Source: Arenibacter arenosicollis (GTDB lineage Bacteria > Bacteroidota > Bacteroidia > Flavobacteriales > Flavobacteriaceae). Taken from it: a stretch of DNA of 64,000 bases. The stretch spans positions 62,001 through 126,000 of the forward strand of contig NZ_JACLHY010000006.1 in assembly GCF_014397245.1 (NCBI RefSeq), in the 5' to 3' direction. Position 1 is the stretch's first letter; each line of letters begins with the position of its first letter. The notes beneath the pieces are model-generated. The model had not been told where the DNA came from. It saw only the letters and a list, made by a program, of their open reading frames with translations, and searched no databases. Shown one piece after another: positions 1-9,244 of this stretch. The translations under genes and the position numbers were made by a program.

Positions 1-65
1 ATAAGCTACACTAATAACTTACTTTACAATTATATATACTATAAAAATATTGGTAATTACATCGT

Positions 66-3000
66 TTATTTTGCCTTGACTACCTTCATAACACCTTGCA
101 TAATTCGCCAATGACCTGGAAAAGTGCAGATAAAGGGATAATCTCCTGGTTCTTGGGGAGCTATGAATTTTAACACAACCTTTTCTTCAGGGTTTATAAT
201 GGCAGTGGCAAAAAGCACTTCGGGCATGTCAGGGACATAATTTTTCTCCGCACCATTGGCGCCCATAGCCAATTTATCCGCGGCTATGCCCACTTTTTCC
301 TTTTCACCGGATTTGGTAATAACAAGGTTGTGCTGCATAAAATCCGTATTCTCAAAAACGAGCTCAACAGCCTTTCCTGCTTCCACAACAAATTCGGTTA
401 TGTCGTATTTCATTTCGTTTTTAATAGTCTTGATATTAATAAAAATGGCATTGGAACCACTATCCAAACTATTATCCGCATCCAATTCCACCTTATTGAT
501 ATAGGTTTCTACCAAGAGCTCCGCTGGCGACTTATCGTCAAAGAGGTTCTTGGCAGATTTGGAAAAATCCAATTCAACTTCATATTTCCAATCCCCTGCC
601 AACGAGACATTATATTGGCCAGTCTTTAAAAACATTTGCTCCTTTTTGCCCCAAATTCCACCTCCGCCACCAGTATCCTCGACCCGGACGGCAATGGAAT
701 TGCTACCGGCTTTTAAGACCCCTGATGGGATCTGATATACCCTATTGGCCTGATAATCCTTCTCTGTTCCGCCAACCAGCGTACCATTAATATAAACCTT
801 ATCGGAATCGTCTATAGGACCTAAAGCAATAGTGCCCGACTTGGCAGCAACATTGGAAGGAACATCAATATTTTTACGAAACCAAATTATACCATCCATC
901 TGCAATCCAGCATCCTCAATTAGCTGTGGAAGGAGCATTGTTTCCCACTTGGAATCGTCAAACCCCATTATGTTTCTTTGATTTTTATCTGATGATCCAA
1001 TTTTAAAATTAGGGTTGGAAGCCATAAATGAAGTGATAAACCCTTGATGATGTTTGCTACCGGCCACGTAAAGTGCCTTTGCCAACCAATCATCGGCCAC
1101 AACTTGTTCCTCCTGACTCAACTCAAACAATTGTCTCCCAATTTCAGCATTAGCCTCCCTTTCGGAAAAATATAAAAGGGCGGCCAATTGTACCTCAGGG
1201 TCTTTGTCTTTCAATATGTTGGATTTTAACAGCAACGCATCTACAGTTTCGTTTTTCGGCAAGATCTGAATGGCGGCTTTTCTAACCGCTACTGATGGAT
1301 GCTTTAAGGCGGTCTTGACTACTTCCATTGCCTCGGCATTGGAAGAAACAACACCAAGTCCATCCAAAGTCCATAAACCATGCAATGCTCCAGGATTAAG
1401 TCCCAATGCGTCCACTTGGGTATTCCCGACCAATTTGATAAGATCTGGCGCGACCTCAGTATTTCCGTTTTCAACCAATAAACGTTGGGCGGTCATTCGC
1501 CAAAACATATTATCATTGGTTAGGGCTTTTACCAAACCTTTTGAATCGCCCTTATCCAAGGTAATGGATTTTTTGTCCTCGGCATCTTTGGGCAAAATGC
1601 GCCAAATACGCCCCTTAGACTTATCGCGTAGCGGGTTTTCGTAAGCATTCCCCAGTCCGTTGACGGCATCATATCCTCCTCTATCTGTGTTAGGAGTAGG
1701 ATTGTGTTGAATAATAAAATTATACCAGTCCAATACCCAAACTGCACCGTCTGGACCAACTTTGGCCTCCACTGGGGAAACCCATTCATCCGAGCTGGCC
1801 ATTAAATTGCCCCCATCCTTTTCTATATATCCGGCTCCATCCTTTTCAATTTTGGCAATATGAACTACCCCTCCCGTTGGTTCGCAAACGAAGGCATAAG
1901 AATTCCAATATTGTTTTGGAAAGCTTCGTGCAGTATAAAAATGGTGTCCTGCGGCCGCTGTAAAGCCCCCGAAAACATCAACCTGTCTTATGTTTTGTGT
2001 AATTGGTAACATGGCGTAATGGCCATCTATTTTTGTACTTCCCTTAAGTGAAATCCCTGCAACATCTTTTAGGCTCTTATTGGGTATCCCCATAAAAACA
2101 CTATGCGTATTGTTAGCGGTGGATGCAAAAATGGAATTATCCTCGGTAATCCCCAATCCCCAAGTATTGTTACTCGTATTGGTCAGAAATTCAAAATTCC
2201 CAAAGTCCCTATTGAAACGATATATTCCTTGACCAAATTCGAAATTATCACCGGAAATAGTCCCTTTAAAACCTGAATATCCAACTACCCCGTAGATATT
2301 ATTATCAATTCCACGTTGAAGGTTTGATGGTCCGGCGTGGGTATCAAAAACACCCCAGCCATTTATAACTATTTCCTTTATATCCGCTTTATCATCAAAA
2401 TCAGTATCCTTCAAAAACAAGAAATATGGCGCTTGGGAAACCAAAATTCCCCCATTCACAAAGGTAAAACTGGTAGGTATATTTAATTTATCGGCGAAGA
2501 CTGTAAACTTATCGGCTTTTCCATCCCCGTCCGTGTCTTCGCAAATTTTTATTCTGTCATCTCCAGAGCCTTTGTCGTCCCGCACTGTATTGGGATAGTC
2601 AACGGTCTCTATAACCCAAAGTCTACCTTTCTCATCCCAGTTCATTGCTATCGGGTTAATAATATTTGGCTCGGAAGCAAATAGCTCCAGCTTAAACCCA
2701 GCTGGGACCTGGATTAATTTAGCCGATTCCTCCGGTGACAAAGGCAATTGGTATTTGGGGGCAGGATCTCTTTTCTCATAATTGGGAATATTGGCCATTT
2801 CTTTATAACTCAGACTTGGTATGTTCTTGGAGAATTCCTCCCAGTTCTTTTTAACTTGATCACTTACCGCCCAGAGAATACCTTCTTTAATAAGATTTTG
2901 AAATCCGGGTTTGCTCCAAGTTCTTTCATCATGTCCGTAAGCTGTATAGAATACCTTCCCCTTGCCAAATTGCTTTACCCAAGTCCATGGTTCATGATGG

Positions 3001-3572
3001 TCACCTTCCACCCTCTCCTTCAACACCGTAATATCATCTGCCAACTTATCATGAACATAGGTTTCATCCCAGGTCGAGAATTCTTCTACGGCCTGCATAA
3101 TAGGGTGTGACTTATCAATAATTTTGGCTGTAAAGGTATCAGTGCCGTGCGATTTAAATTGCGCTCCTACTAAATCCACATATTCTTCAGACTCGTGAAA
3201 ACAGAAGCTCGCACAATGAATAGGGATAAATGCATGACCTTCGGCAACATAATCCAACAATGCCTTCTCCTGTTCTGGAAACCTACTTTCATGATTGGCA
3301 TATATAATTACCCCGTCATAAAGATCCAAATTTTCCGGATTTAGATCTTCTACCTTCTCTGTATAGGTAATATTAATACCACTTTGCGTAAGGGCTGAAG
3401 CCAATATAGGCATGTAGACCCTAGAATTATGGTGCTCTATGGCATGGCCTAGGAACAACATTTCTACACGTCTGGGTTGATCGTCCTTCTTTTTCTTCTG
3501 CGAAGAATTACAAGCTGCTAGGGTTAGAATGACTATTAGCCAACAGAATAAACGTGCCATTATGGTTTTCAT
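66..3572 (-). CDS. ThuA / PVC-type dehydrogenase / HEAT / cupredoxin multidomain lipoprotein
   Basis: A 1168-residue exported lipoprotein; the signal peptide ends in a lipobox with Cys21. Reading along it I see a ThuA-like domain (about 35-245), a membrane-bound sugar dehydrogenase beta-propeller of the PVC type (about 275-665), HEAT-like repeats (about 670-870), a galactose-binding-like jelly roll (about 880-1040) and a C-terminal azurin/auracyanin-like cupredoxin (about 1055-1168). The cupredoxin keeps all type-1 copper ligands: His1081, Cys1149, His1154 and Met1158 (C-x4-H-x3-M). There is no CxxCH haem motif. ThuA proteins are linked to sugar metabolism and the propeller family oxidises sugars, so the inferred role is periplasmic sugar oxidation with a built-in copper electron carrier. 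It is divergent from the AraC gene at 3767, a likely regulator. An internal Met5 is an alternative start. Confidence 0.85.
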   Translation of the reverse strand: MKTIMARLFCWLIVILTLAACNSSQKKKKDDQPRRVEMLFLGHAIEHHNSRVYMPILASALTQSGINITYTEKVEDLNPENLDLYDGVIIYANHESRFPEQEKALLDYVAEGHAFIPIHCASFCFHESEEYVDLVGAQFKSHGTDTFTAKIIDKSHPIMQAVEEFSTWDETYVHDKLADDITVLKERVEGDHHEPWTWVKQFGKGKVFYTAYGHDERTWSKPGFQNLIKEGILWAVSDQVKKNWEEFSKNIPSLSYKEMANIPNYEKRDPAPKYQLPLSPEESAKLIQVPAGFKLELFASEPNIINPIAMNWDEKGRLWVIETVDYPNTVRDDKGSGDDRIKICEDTDGDGKADKFTVFADKLNIPTSFTFVNGGILVSQAPYFLFLKDTDFDDKADIKEIVINGWGVFDTHAGPSNLQRGIDNNIYGVVGYSGFKGTISGDNFEFGQGIYRFNRDFGNFEFLTNTSNNTWGLGITEDNSIFASTANNTHSVFMGIPNKSLKDVAGISLKGSTKIDGHYAMLPITQNIRQVDVFGGFTAAAGHHFYTARSFPKQYWNSYAFVCEPTGGVVHIAKIEKDGAGYIEKDGGNLMASSDEWVSPVEAKVGPDGAVWVLDWYNFIIQHNPTPNTDRGGYDAVNGLGNAYENPLRDKSKGRIWRILPKDAEDKKSITLDKGDSKGLVKALTNDNMFWRMTAQRLLVENGNTEVAPDLIKLVGNTQVDALGLNPGALHGLWTLDGLGVVSSNAEAMEVVKTALKHPSVAVRKAAIQILPKNETVDALLLKSNILKDKDPEVQLAALLYFSEREANAEIGRQLFELSQEEQVVADDWLAKALYVAGSKHHQGFITSFMASNPNFKIGSSDKNQRNIMGFDDSKWETMLLPQLIEDAGLQMDGIIWFRKNIDVPSNVAAKSGTIALGPIDDSDKVYINGTLVGGTEKDYQANRVYQIPSGVLKAGSNSIAVRVEDTGGGGGIWGKKEQMFLKTGQYNVSLAGDWKYEVELDFSKSAKNLFDDKSPAELLVETYINKVELDADNSLDSGSNAIFINIKTIKNEMKYDITEFVVEAGKAVELVFENTDFMQHNLVITKSGEKEKVGIAADKLAMGANGAEKNYVPDMPEVLFATAIINPEEKVVLKFIAPQEPGDYPFICTFPGHWRIMQGVMKVVKAK

Positions 3573-3766
3573 GATAAAATTTTATTTGTGTTCAACAATG
3601 ATAACCATTAAACCGGTACAAAGAATACTATATGTTATCCGAAGTTGACTATATTATATCATAGGATTGGATTTATACCTATATTTACAGATAAAAAACT
3701 ACAAAATACTGACTTCATACTATAAACTTGTTGTTCTTTTTTAAACAATTCAATCCTTATAACTAA

Positions 3767-4633
3767 GTGAAATCAGCCTTACAGAAATCGCCTATTCCAA
3801 ACTCGCACGCCTTTGTAGCCAAAATATTGCGACAACCCAACTTTGATCCTATTTGGCATTTTCACCCGGAATATCAACTATTTATGGTCTTGAAAGGCAG
3901 TGGCACGCGTTTTATTGGCGATCATGTAAAACATTTTAAAGAGGGGGACATCACTTTTACCGGTCCCAATTTACCGCATATGTGGCGCAGTGACAATGAA
4001 GGCATGACTGTAGAGCAGAATTTATGGTCAGAGGGAATTGTGGTATACTTTCACGAGGATTTTATAGGCAATAGTCTTTTGCAAAAGGAAGAAATGATCA
4101 AACTTAGGCAATTGTTTCAAAAGAGCCTGCGAGGGTTGGATATTACCGGCAAAACAGCCAGCTCCATTCGCGCTATGCTAAGCAATCTTTTACATCTTGA
4201 AGGCATGGACAGCGTTTTGGAATTATTCAAAATATTAAACTGCCTTTCCAACACAACGGAAACTACCTTATTGGCCAGTCCCGGCTATACCAACTCCTTA
4301 AAAGAAGGCGATACGGAAAGAATGAATAATGTACACGCCTACGTAATGAAGAATTTCAGAGGTAAAATAGAGTTGGACACCGTGGCTTCCTTGGCTAATA
4401 TGACGCCTACCTCGTTCAGCAGGTATTTTAAAATCCATGCCAATAAGACCTTTTCGGAATTTTTAAGTGAGATTAGGATTGGCTATGCCTGTAAACTTTT
4501 GATCGAAGAAAAAATGAATATTGGTCAGGCATGCTATGAGAGCGGATTCCAAACCTTATCCAATTTCAACAAACAGTTCAAGGCGATTACCAAAAGAACG
4601 CCGATGTCCTATAAAAAAGAATACAAAGTTTAA
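3767..4633 (+). CDS. AraC family transcriptional regulator
   Basis: A 288-residue regulator with an N-terminal cupin-like sensing domain (residues about 15-100, including an HFHPEYQL segment typical of AraC cupins) and a C-terminal AraC double helix-turn-helix (about 185-286). The start is GTG; no upstream ATG fits the frame. It lies back to back with the large dehydrogenase lipoprotein, separated by 194 bp, so regulation of that gene in response to a small carbohydrate-like ligand is the simplest inference. Nothing in the sequence names the ligand. Confidence 0.85.
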   Translation: MKSALQKSPIPNSHAFVAKILRQPNFDPIWHFHPEYQLFMVLKGSGTRFIGDHVKHFKEGDITFTGPNLPHMWRSDNEGMTVEQNLWSEGIVVYFHEDFIGNSLLQKEEMIKLRQLFQKSLRGLDITGKTASSIRAMLSNLLHLEGMDSVLELFKILNCLSNTTETTLLASPGYTNSLKEGDTERMNNVHAYVMKNFRGKIELDTVASLANMTPTSFSRYFKIHANKTFSEFLSEIRIGYACKLLIEEKMNIGQACYESGFQTLSNFNKQFKAITKRTPMSYKKEYKV

Positions 4634-4668
4634 CCAAACATGGGCCCCTAAAGCCTGCCCTATAATTT

Positions 4669-4704
4669 TTTGAATAAATAATTACTTTAATTAAAGTAAT
4701 TTTG
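4669..4704 (+). promoter_or_regulatory. Bacteroidota-type promoter of the FAD dehydrogenase gene
   Basis: The core TAATTTTG (4697-4704) matches the Bacteroidota -7 consensus TAnnTTTG. A TTTG at 4669-4672 may serve as the -33 element, with a slightly long 24-nt spacing. The core ends 4 nt before the ATG at 4709, which predicts a very short or leaderless transcript. Confidence 0.5.
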
Positions 4705-4708
4705 CGCT

Positions 4709-6265
4709 ATGGTAAGAAACATTCAGCTCAGGACCACCCTTTTGGAAGAATCCGTAGAAGATATCCTAAAAAAGAAAGCTGCAAAATATTTAAAAACCCC
4801 CATTCAGGAAATTTCAACGATAAAAGTGCTTCGGAAATCTATCGATGCCCGGAAATCTACCATATATTTTAATTATAAGGTTTCGGTTTATATCAACCAA
4901 CCTGCACCAAAAAATAATGAGTACAGCTTTGAATACAAAGATGTTTCCAAAGCCAAAAAAATACACATTATAGGTTTTGGACCTGCAGGCATGTACGCCG
5001 CTTTGCGCTGCATAGAACTGGGGTATAGACCCATTGTCTTGGAAAGAGGAAAGAATGTGAAGGACCGTAGGCGCGACCTAAAGGCCATTAACAGGGACCA
5101 TATCGTAAATGAAGACTCCAATTACTGCTTTGGCGAAGGCGGAGCAGGCACCTATTCCGACGGCAAACTGTACACCCGAAGCCTTAAAAGAGGGGATGTC
5201 CGAAGAATCTTCGAAAATTTGGTTTTTCACGGTGCAACAGAACAAATCCTAATAGATGCCCACCCACATATAGGCACCAACAAATTACCCAAATTGGTAC
5301 AGAATATTAGGGAGACCATAATTAGACATGGAGGGGAGATACACTTTCAAACCAAGGTAGTCGATTTTAAGATTCACAATAACAACATCAAAGGGATCAT
5401 TTTGCAAGATGGCAGCGAAATGCCCACGGACAGAGTTATTTTGGCTACTGGGCATTCGGCAAGGGATATATACTATTTGTTGAACAACAAAAAAATTGCC
5501 ATACAAGCCAAATCATTCGCTATGGGTGTCCGTGTAGAACATCCGCAACATATTATAGATAGCATTCAATACCATTGTTCAGGGGAGCGCAACGAATTGC
5601 TTCCGGCTGCTTCCTATAGTCTGGTAGAACAGGTTAAGGATAGAGGGGTATATTCGTTTTGCATGTGCCCGGGAGGGTTTATAGTTCCAGCGGCAACCGC
5701 TCCAGGAGAAGTGGTCGTCAATGGTATGTCGCCCTCCAAGCGCAACAACTTATTTGCCAATTCGGGAATTGTAGTTGAGATAAATGTGGATGTTGACATC
5801 CATAAATATGAACACTTTGGGGCATTGAAAGGTTTGGAATACCAGAAAGATTTGGAGCGATTGGCTTTTACCTCTGGAGGAAGAAACCAAACAGCACCTG
5901 CACAACGATTAACTGATTTTGTGGAAGGAAAACTATCCAACGATCTAAATCCGACTTCATATCAACCTGGCCTAAAATCAGCACCTTTACATTCGCTTTT
6001 ACCTAAATTGATCGGTAGCAGGCTGCGTTCAGGTTTTACGGCCTTTGGAGAAAAAATGAGGGGCTACTACACTGCAGAGGCCAATATTGTGGGAGTAGAA
6101 TCCAGAACCTCTTCGCCCGTAAACATTCCTAGAAATGAAAATTTGGAACATCCTGAAATCAAGGGATTATTTCCCTGTGGTGAGGGTGGCGGTTACGCTG
6201 GCGGAATAGTATCAGCTGCCATGGATGGTGAACGCTGTGCCGAGGCTGCGGCCGCTGGACTATAG
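4709..6265 (+). CDS. FAD-dependent dehydrogenase, COG2509 type
   Basis: A 518-residue cytoplasmic flavoprotein. An N-terminal alpha/beta domain of about 80 residues precedes the Rossmann dinucleotide motif GFGPAG at 89-94. A glycine-rich CFGEGGAGTYSDGKL segment and a C-terminal GEGGGYAGGIVSAAMDGE segment are hallmarks of the uncharacterised FAD-dependent dehydrogenase family (COG2509). The substrate is unknown. It is monocistronic, with its own promoter core right before the start, and is followed 69 bp later by the helicase gene with another promoter core. The family assignment is firm; the reaction is not. Confidence 0.85.
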   Translation: MVRNIQLRTTLLEESVEDILKKKAAKYLKTPIQEISTIKVLRKSIDARKSTIYFNYKVSVYINQPAPKNNEYSFEYKDVSKAKKIHIIGFGPAGMYAALRCIELGYRPIVLERGKNVKDRRRDLKAINRDHIVNEDSNYCFGEGGAGTYSDGKLYTRSLKRGDVRRIFENLVFHGATEQILIDAHPHIGTNKLPKLVQNIRETIIRHGGEIHFQTKVVDFKIHNNNIKGIILQDGSEMPTDRVILATGHSARDIYYLLNNKKIAIQAKSFAMGVRVEHPQHIIDSIQYHCSGERNELLPAASYSLVEQVKDRGVYSFCMCPGGFIVPAATAPGEVVVNGMSPSKRNNLFANSGIVVEINVDVDIHKYEHFGALKGLEYQKDLERLAFTSGGRNQTAPAQRLTDFVEGKLSNDLNPTSYQPGLKSAPLHSLLPKLIGSRLRSGFTAFGEKMRGYYTAEANIVGVESRTSSPVNIPRNENLEHPEIKGLFPCGEGGGYAGGIVSAAMDGERCAEAAAAGL

Positions 6266-6306
6266 GTCTATTTATTGATTTAAACGGTTTATCCAAACTA
6301 ATCCCC

Positions 6307-6314
6307 TACCTTTG
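6307..6314 (+). promoter_or_regulatory. TAnnTTTG promoter core of the helicase gene
   Basis: TACCTTTG matches the Bacteroidota -7 element and lies 20 nt before the ATG at 6335. I see no clear TTTG -33 element at the usual distance. Confidence 0.45.
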
Positions 6315-6334
6315 CCACTTATTTTACATACTAC

Positions 6335-7609
6335 ATGACATTCAAAGACTTAGGTATTATAGAGCCTATCCTAAAAGCCCTAACGGCAGAAGGCTATACA
6401 AATCCAACTCCAATACAAGAACAGTCCATTCCCATATTACTTAAGGGCAAGGACCTATTGGGTTGCGCGCAAACAGGAACCGGTAAAACGGCGGCATTTT
6501 CCATCCCCATCATTCAACAAATGGTTATGGACAGGGAAGCCAATCAACAACAACGAAAAATTAGAACTTTGGTGGTTACCCCTACGAGGGAACTGGCCAT
6601 TCAGATCGGGGAGAGTTTTACCTCGTACTCTCGATTTACAGGAATAAGAAACACTGTAATTTTCGGAGGCATTAAGCAAGGAAGGCAAACAGATGCTTTG
6701 AGAAAGGGAGTGGATGTGGTTATAGCCACTCCAGGAAGGTTATTGGATTTAATGAACCAAGGGTTTATTTCCTTAAGGGATATTAAGTATGCCGTATTGG
6801 ATGAGGCCGACCAAATGTTGGACATGGGCTTTATCCACGATATAAAAAAGATAATTGCCAAATTACCTTCAAATAGACAATCGCTATTCTTCTCCGCCAC
6901 CATGCCACCGGCTATAGTGGAACTATCCAAAAAAATCTTGGGCGATTTTGACCGTGTTACCATTAAACCACAACAGGCCACAGCCGAAAAAGTAGAACAA
7001 GGTGTTTATTTTGTCACCAAAAAAAATAAACCAAGCTTATTGATCCATCTTTTGGAAAAAGAGCCCAATGATTCGGCCCTTGTTTTTTCACGTACCAAGC
7101 ATGGCGCCAATAAAATAGTAAAACAATTGGCCAAGGCCGATATTAAGGCCGATGCCATTCATGGAAATAAGTCACAAAATGCTAGACAAAAAGCATTGGG
7201 CGATTTTAAAGATGGTGAATTAAAGGTGCTTATTGCAACGGACATTGCTGCTAGGGGAATAGATGTTGAGGAACTTTCCTTGGTCATCAATTACGACCTG
7301 CCCAATGTTCCGGAAACTTATGTACATCGTATAGGTAGAACAGGTAGGGCCAGTGCCAGTGGTATTGCACTATCATTCTGCGATGCAGAAGAAAGACCTT
7401 ATCTAAAGGATATACAAAAACTTATAAACCAACAGGTTCCCGTAATAAAGGACCATCCTTTTGTGGATGACGGATCTGAGGAGGTGCCTTTGGTAGAAAA
7501 AAAACATCACAATAACAGGCAAAAACCAAGGACTGGTCATTCCAATTCCAGGGGTGGTAGAAATAACAACCCCAATAGGAACCGAAATAACAGACCAAAA
7601 AGGGATTAG
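6335..7609 (+). CDS. DEAD-box ATP-dependent RNA helicase, RhlE-like
   Basis: A 424-residue RNA helicase. It carries the Q motif (Phe3 and Gln28), Walker A AQTGTGKT (45-52), PTRELA, the DEAD box, SAT, and the C-terminal helicase motifs ARGIDV and HRIGRTGRA. The last 50 or so residues form a basic tail rich in Asn, Arg and Gly, typical of RhlE-type helicases in Bacteroidota and likely to bind RNA non-specifically. Expected roles are ribosome assembly, mRNA turnover or cold adaptation. It appears monocistronic. A long inverted repeat (7691-7737) separates it from the next gene. Confidence 0.92.
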   Translation: MTFKDLGIIEPILKALTAEGYTNPTPIQEQSIPILLKGKDLLGCAQTGTGKTAAFSIPIIQQMVMDREANQQQRKIRTLVVTPTRELAIQIGESFTSYSRFTGIRNTVIFGGIKQGRQTDALRKGVDVVIATPGRLLDLMNQGFISLRDIKYAVLDEADQMLDMGFIHDIKKIIAKLPSNRQSLFFSATMPPAIVELSKKILGDFDRVTIKPQQATAEKVEQGVYFVTKKNKPSLLIHLLEKEPNDSALVFSRTKHGANKIVKQLAKADIKADAIHGNKSQNARQKALGDFKDGELKVLIATDIAARGIDVEELSLVINYDLPNVPETYVHRIGRTGRASASGIALSFCDAEERPYLKDIQKLINQQVPVIKDHPFVDDGSEEVPLVEKKHHNNRQKPRTGHSNSRGGRNNNPNRNRNNRPKRD

Positions 7610-7690
7610 CATTTAAAAACTAATCCGCTTTGGGCCTAATTGGTCAATGATATAAATCCCCGATAATTAGCAGGTATTTAAAAAATTCAA

Positions 7691-7737
7691 GATATTTATT
7701 CTTTTAAAACAACCTATTTTTTAAAAGAATAAATATC
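7691..7737 (+). repeat. Perfect 19-bp inverted repeat abutting a start codon
   Basis: Left arm 7691-7709, 9-nt loop 7710-7718, right arm 7719-7737; all 19 pairs match. The right arm ends two bases before the ATG of the EEP-family gene. No T-tract follows on the plus strand, so it is not a standard terminator. It could be a hairpin masking the translation start or a DNA operator. Confidence 0.8.
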
Positions 7738-7739
7738 AA

Positions 7740-8582
7740 ATGAAAAATTTATTTACTACACTAGTAATTGGTTTGGTCCTTTTTGCTATTCCACTACCCT
7801 CATTGTCCCAAACTACGAACATCATCAGTTATAACATTAAATATGACAATACTGGGGATACGATCAACAATTGGAACGACCGTAAAGCGTCATTGGCGAA
7901 ATTAATTCAGCATTATGATGCCGATATTGTAGGTATTCAGGAGGGATTGCACCATCAGGTGGACTATTTAAACACTGCCCTGACCGATTATTCCTATGTG
8001 GGTATAGGTCGGGATGATGGCCAGGAAAAAGGGGAATACTCGGCAATTTTCTATAATTCCAAAAAATTTAAAGTACTAAAAACGAATACCTTCTGGCTAT
8101 CCGAAACACCCGAAAAAGTATCGGTAGGATGGGATGCCTCCTTAGAAAGAATCTGCACCTATGCCCTATTTCAAAATGTAAAGACCAAAAAACAGTTTTG
8201 GGTATTCAACACCCATTTTGATCATCGGGGAATGCAGGCAAGGGTCAACTCCGCACAACTCATTTACAAAAAAATAAATGAAATTAACACCTCCAAGCTG
8301 CCTGTAATCCTCATGGGAGATTTAAATTTAACCCCTGACTCCGAGCCTATTCAATATTTGAAAAAGAACCTGACAGATGCCATGGAAATATCACAAAAAC
8401 CATTCTATGGCCCTATTGGCACCTTTAATGGTTTTGATCAGGATAGAATTATGGAAAATAGAATAGACTATTTTTTTGTAAAAAATGTTGACGTCTTGTC
8501 CTATACCCATATTGATGACAGAATGCCCAATAACAAGCATATTTCGGACCATTTGCCAATTCTAATGACCATAGCCAATTAG
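7740..8582 (+). CDS. Secreted endonuclease/exonuclease/phosphatase family protein
   Basis: A 280-residue protein with a signal peptide of about 23 residues. It shows the EEP-fold active-site set: GIQEG (metal-binding Glu), NTHFDHRG (His), GDLNLTPDSEPI (Asp/Asn) and a C-terminal SDHLPI (Asp-His). The family hydrolyses phosphodiester or phosphomonoester bonds in DNA, phosphoinositides or sphingomyelin; the exact substrate cannot be read here. Length and motif spacing resemble the secreted EEP hydrolases common in Bacteroidota. The PaiB-like gene starts only 8 bp after its stop, suggesting co-transcription. Confidence 0.85.
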   Translation: MKNLFTTLVIGLVLFAIPLPSLSQTTNIISYNIKYDNTGDTINNWNDRKASLAKLIQHYDADIVGIQEGLHHQVDYLNTALTDYSYVGIGRDDGQEKGEYSAIFYNSKKFKVLKTNTFWLSETPEKVSVGWDASLERICTYALFQNVKTKKQFWVFNTHFDHRGMQARVNSAQLIYKKINEINTSKLPVILMGDLNLTPDSEPIQYLKKNLTDAMEISQKPFYGPIGTFNGFDQDRIMENRIDYFFVKNVDVLSYTHIDDRMPNNKHISDHLPILMTIAN

Positions 8583-8590
8583 TTGATTAT

Positions 8591-9202
8591 ATGTACACCC
8601 CATCGCATTATAAAAATGAAGACCTAACAGAAGTAAAGGAATTCATAAAACAAAACAGTTTTGGAATATTGGTGAACCAAACCAATGGGAAGCCTTGGGC
8701 CTCACATATTCCCTTGGAGTTGGATTTGGACGGGGAAGGAAAGGACATTTTGGTAGGGCATATCTCAAAAGCAAATCCTCAATGGAAAACCTTTGAAGCC
8801 GCCGAAGAAGTTCTGACCATCTTTAATGGTCCACATAGTTATGTCTCCTCATCCTGGTATAAGGAGGAGGAAGTACCTACCTGGAACTATATTGCTGTTC
8901 ATGTGTACGGAAAAATACAAATATTGGAGGAAGCTGCCGTCCTCGCCTCCCTTCATAAATTAGTGGATAAATACGAAAAAGAATCTACCGATCCCATTTC
9001 CATAAATAATCTATCCAAGAATACCATGAAACAAATTAAAGGTATTGTAGGATTCCAAATTAGTATTACTGATATTCAAGCTACCTATAAATTGTCGCAA
9101 ACTAGGCAACAGGACCATCCAAAAATATTGGAAGAACTACAGAAAACCAATAAGCCTGGTTCCTTGGCAATTGCCAGTTGCATGAAGCATTTAAAAAAAT
9201 AA
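8591..9202 (+). CDS. FMN-binding negative transcriptional regulator, PaiB-like
   Basis: A 203-residue protein matching the FMN_bind_2/PaiB family along its whole length: an N-terminal MYTPSHYKNED start, a split-barrel FMN-binding core with PHSYVSSSWY and VPTWNYIAVHVYGK, and a C-terminal KGIVGFQISI segment. PaiB of Bacillus affects sporulation and protease genes; in most genomes the family is better seen as a flavin-binding split-barrel protein with an unsettled role. It probably shares a transcript with the preceding EEP gene. Confidence 0.87.
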   Translation: MYTPSHYKNEDLTEVKEFIKQNSFGILVNQTNGKPWASHIPLELDLDGEGKDILVGHISKANPQWKTFEAAEEVLTIFNGPHSYVSSSWYKEEEVPTWNYIAVHVYGKIQILEEAAVLASLHKLVDKYEKESTDPISINNLSKNTMKQIKGIVGFQISITDIQATYKLSQTRQQDHPKILEELQKTNKPGSLAIASCMKHLKK

Positions 9203-9244
9203 AGCCTGAAAGTATTTATTATTCGCATTCAAAAATATTGATAC

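Noticed and set aside
3170-3220. Cysteine/histidine cluster (C-A-S-F-C-F-H) in the ThuA domain, considered as a haem c site
   Set aside because: The spacing is C-x3-C-x-H, not CxxCH, and the region fits the ThuA fold.
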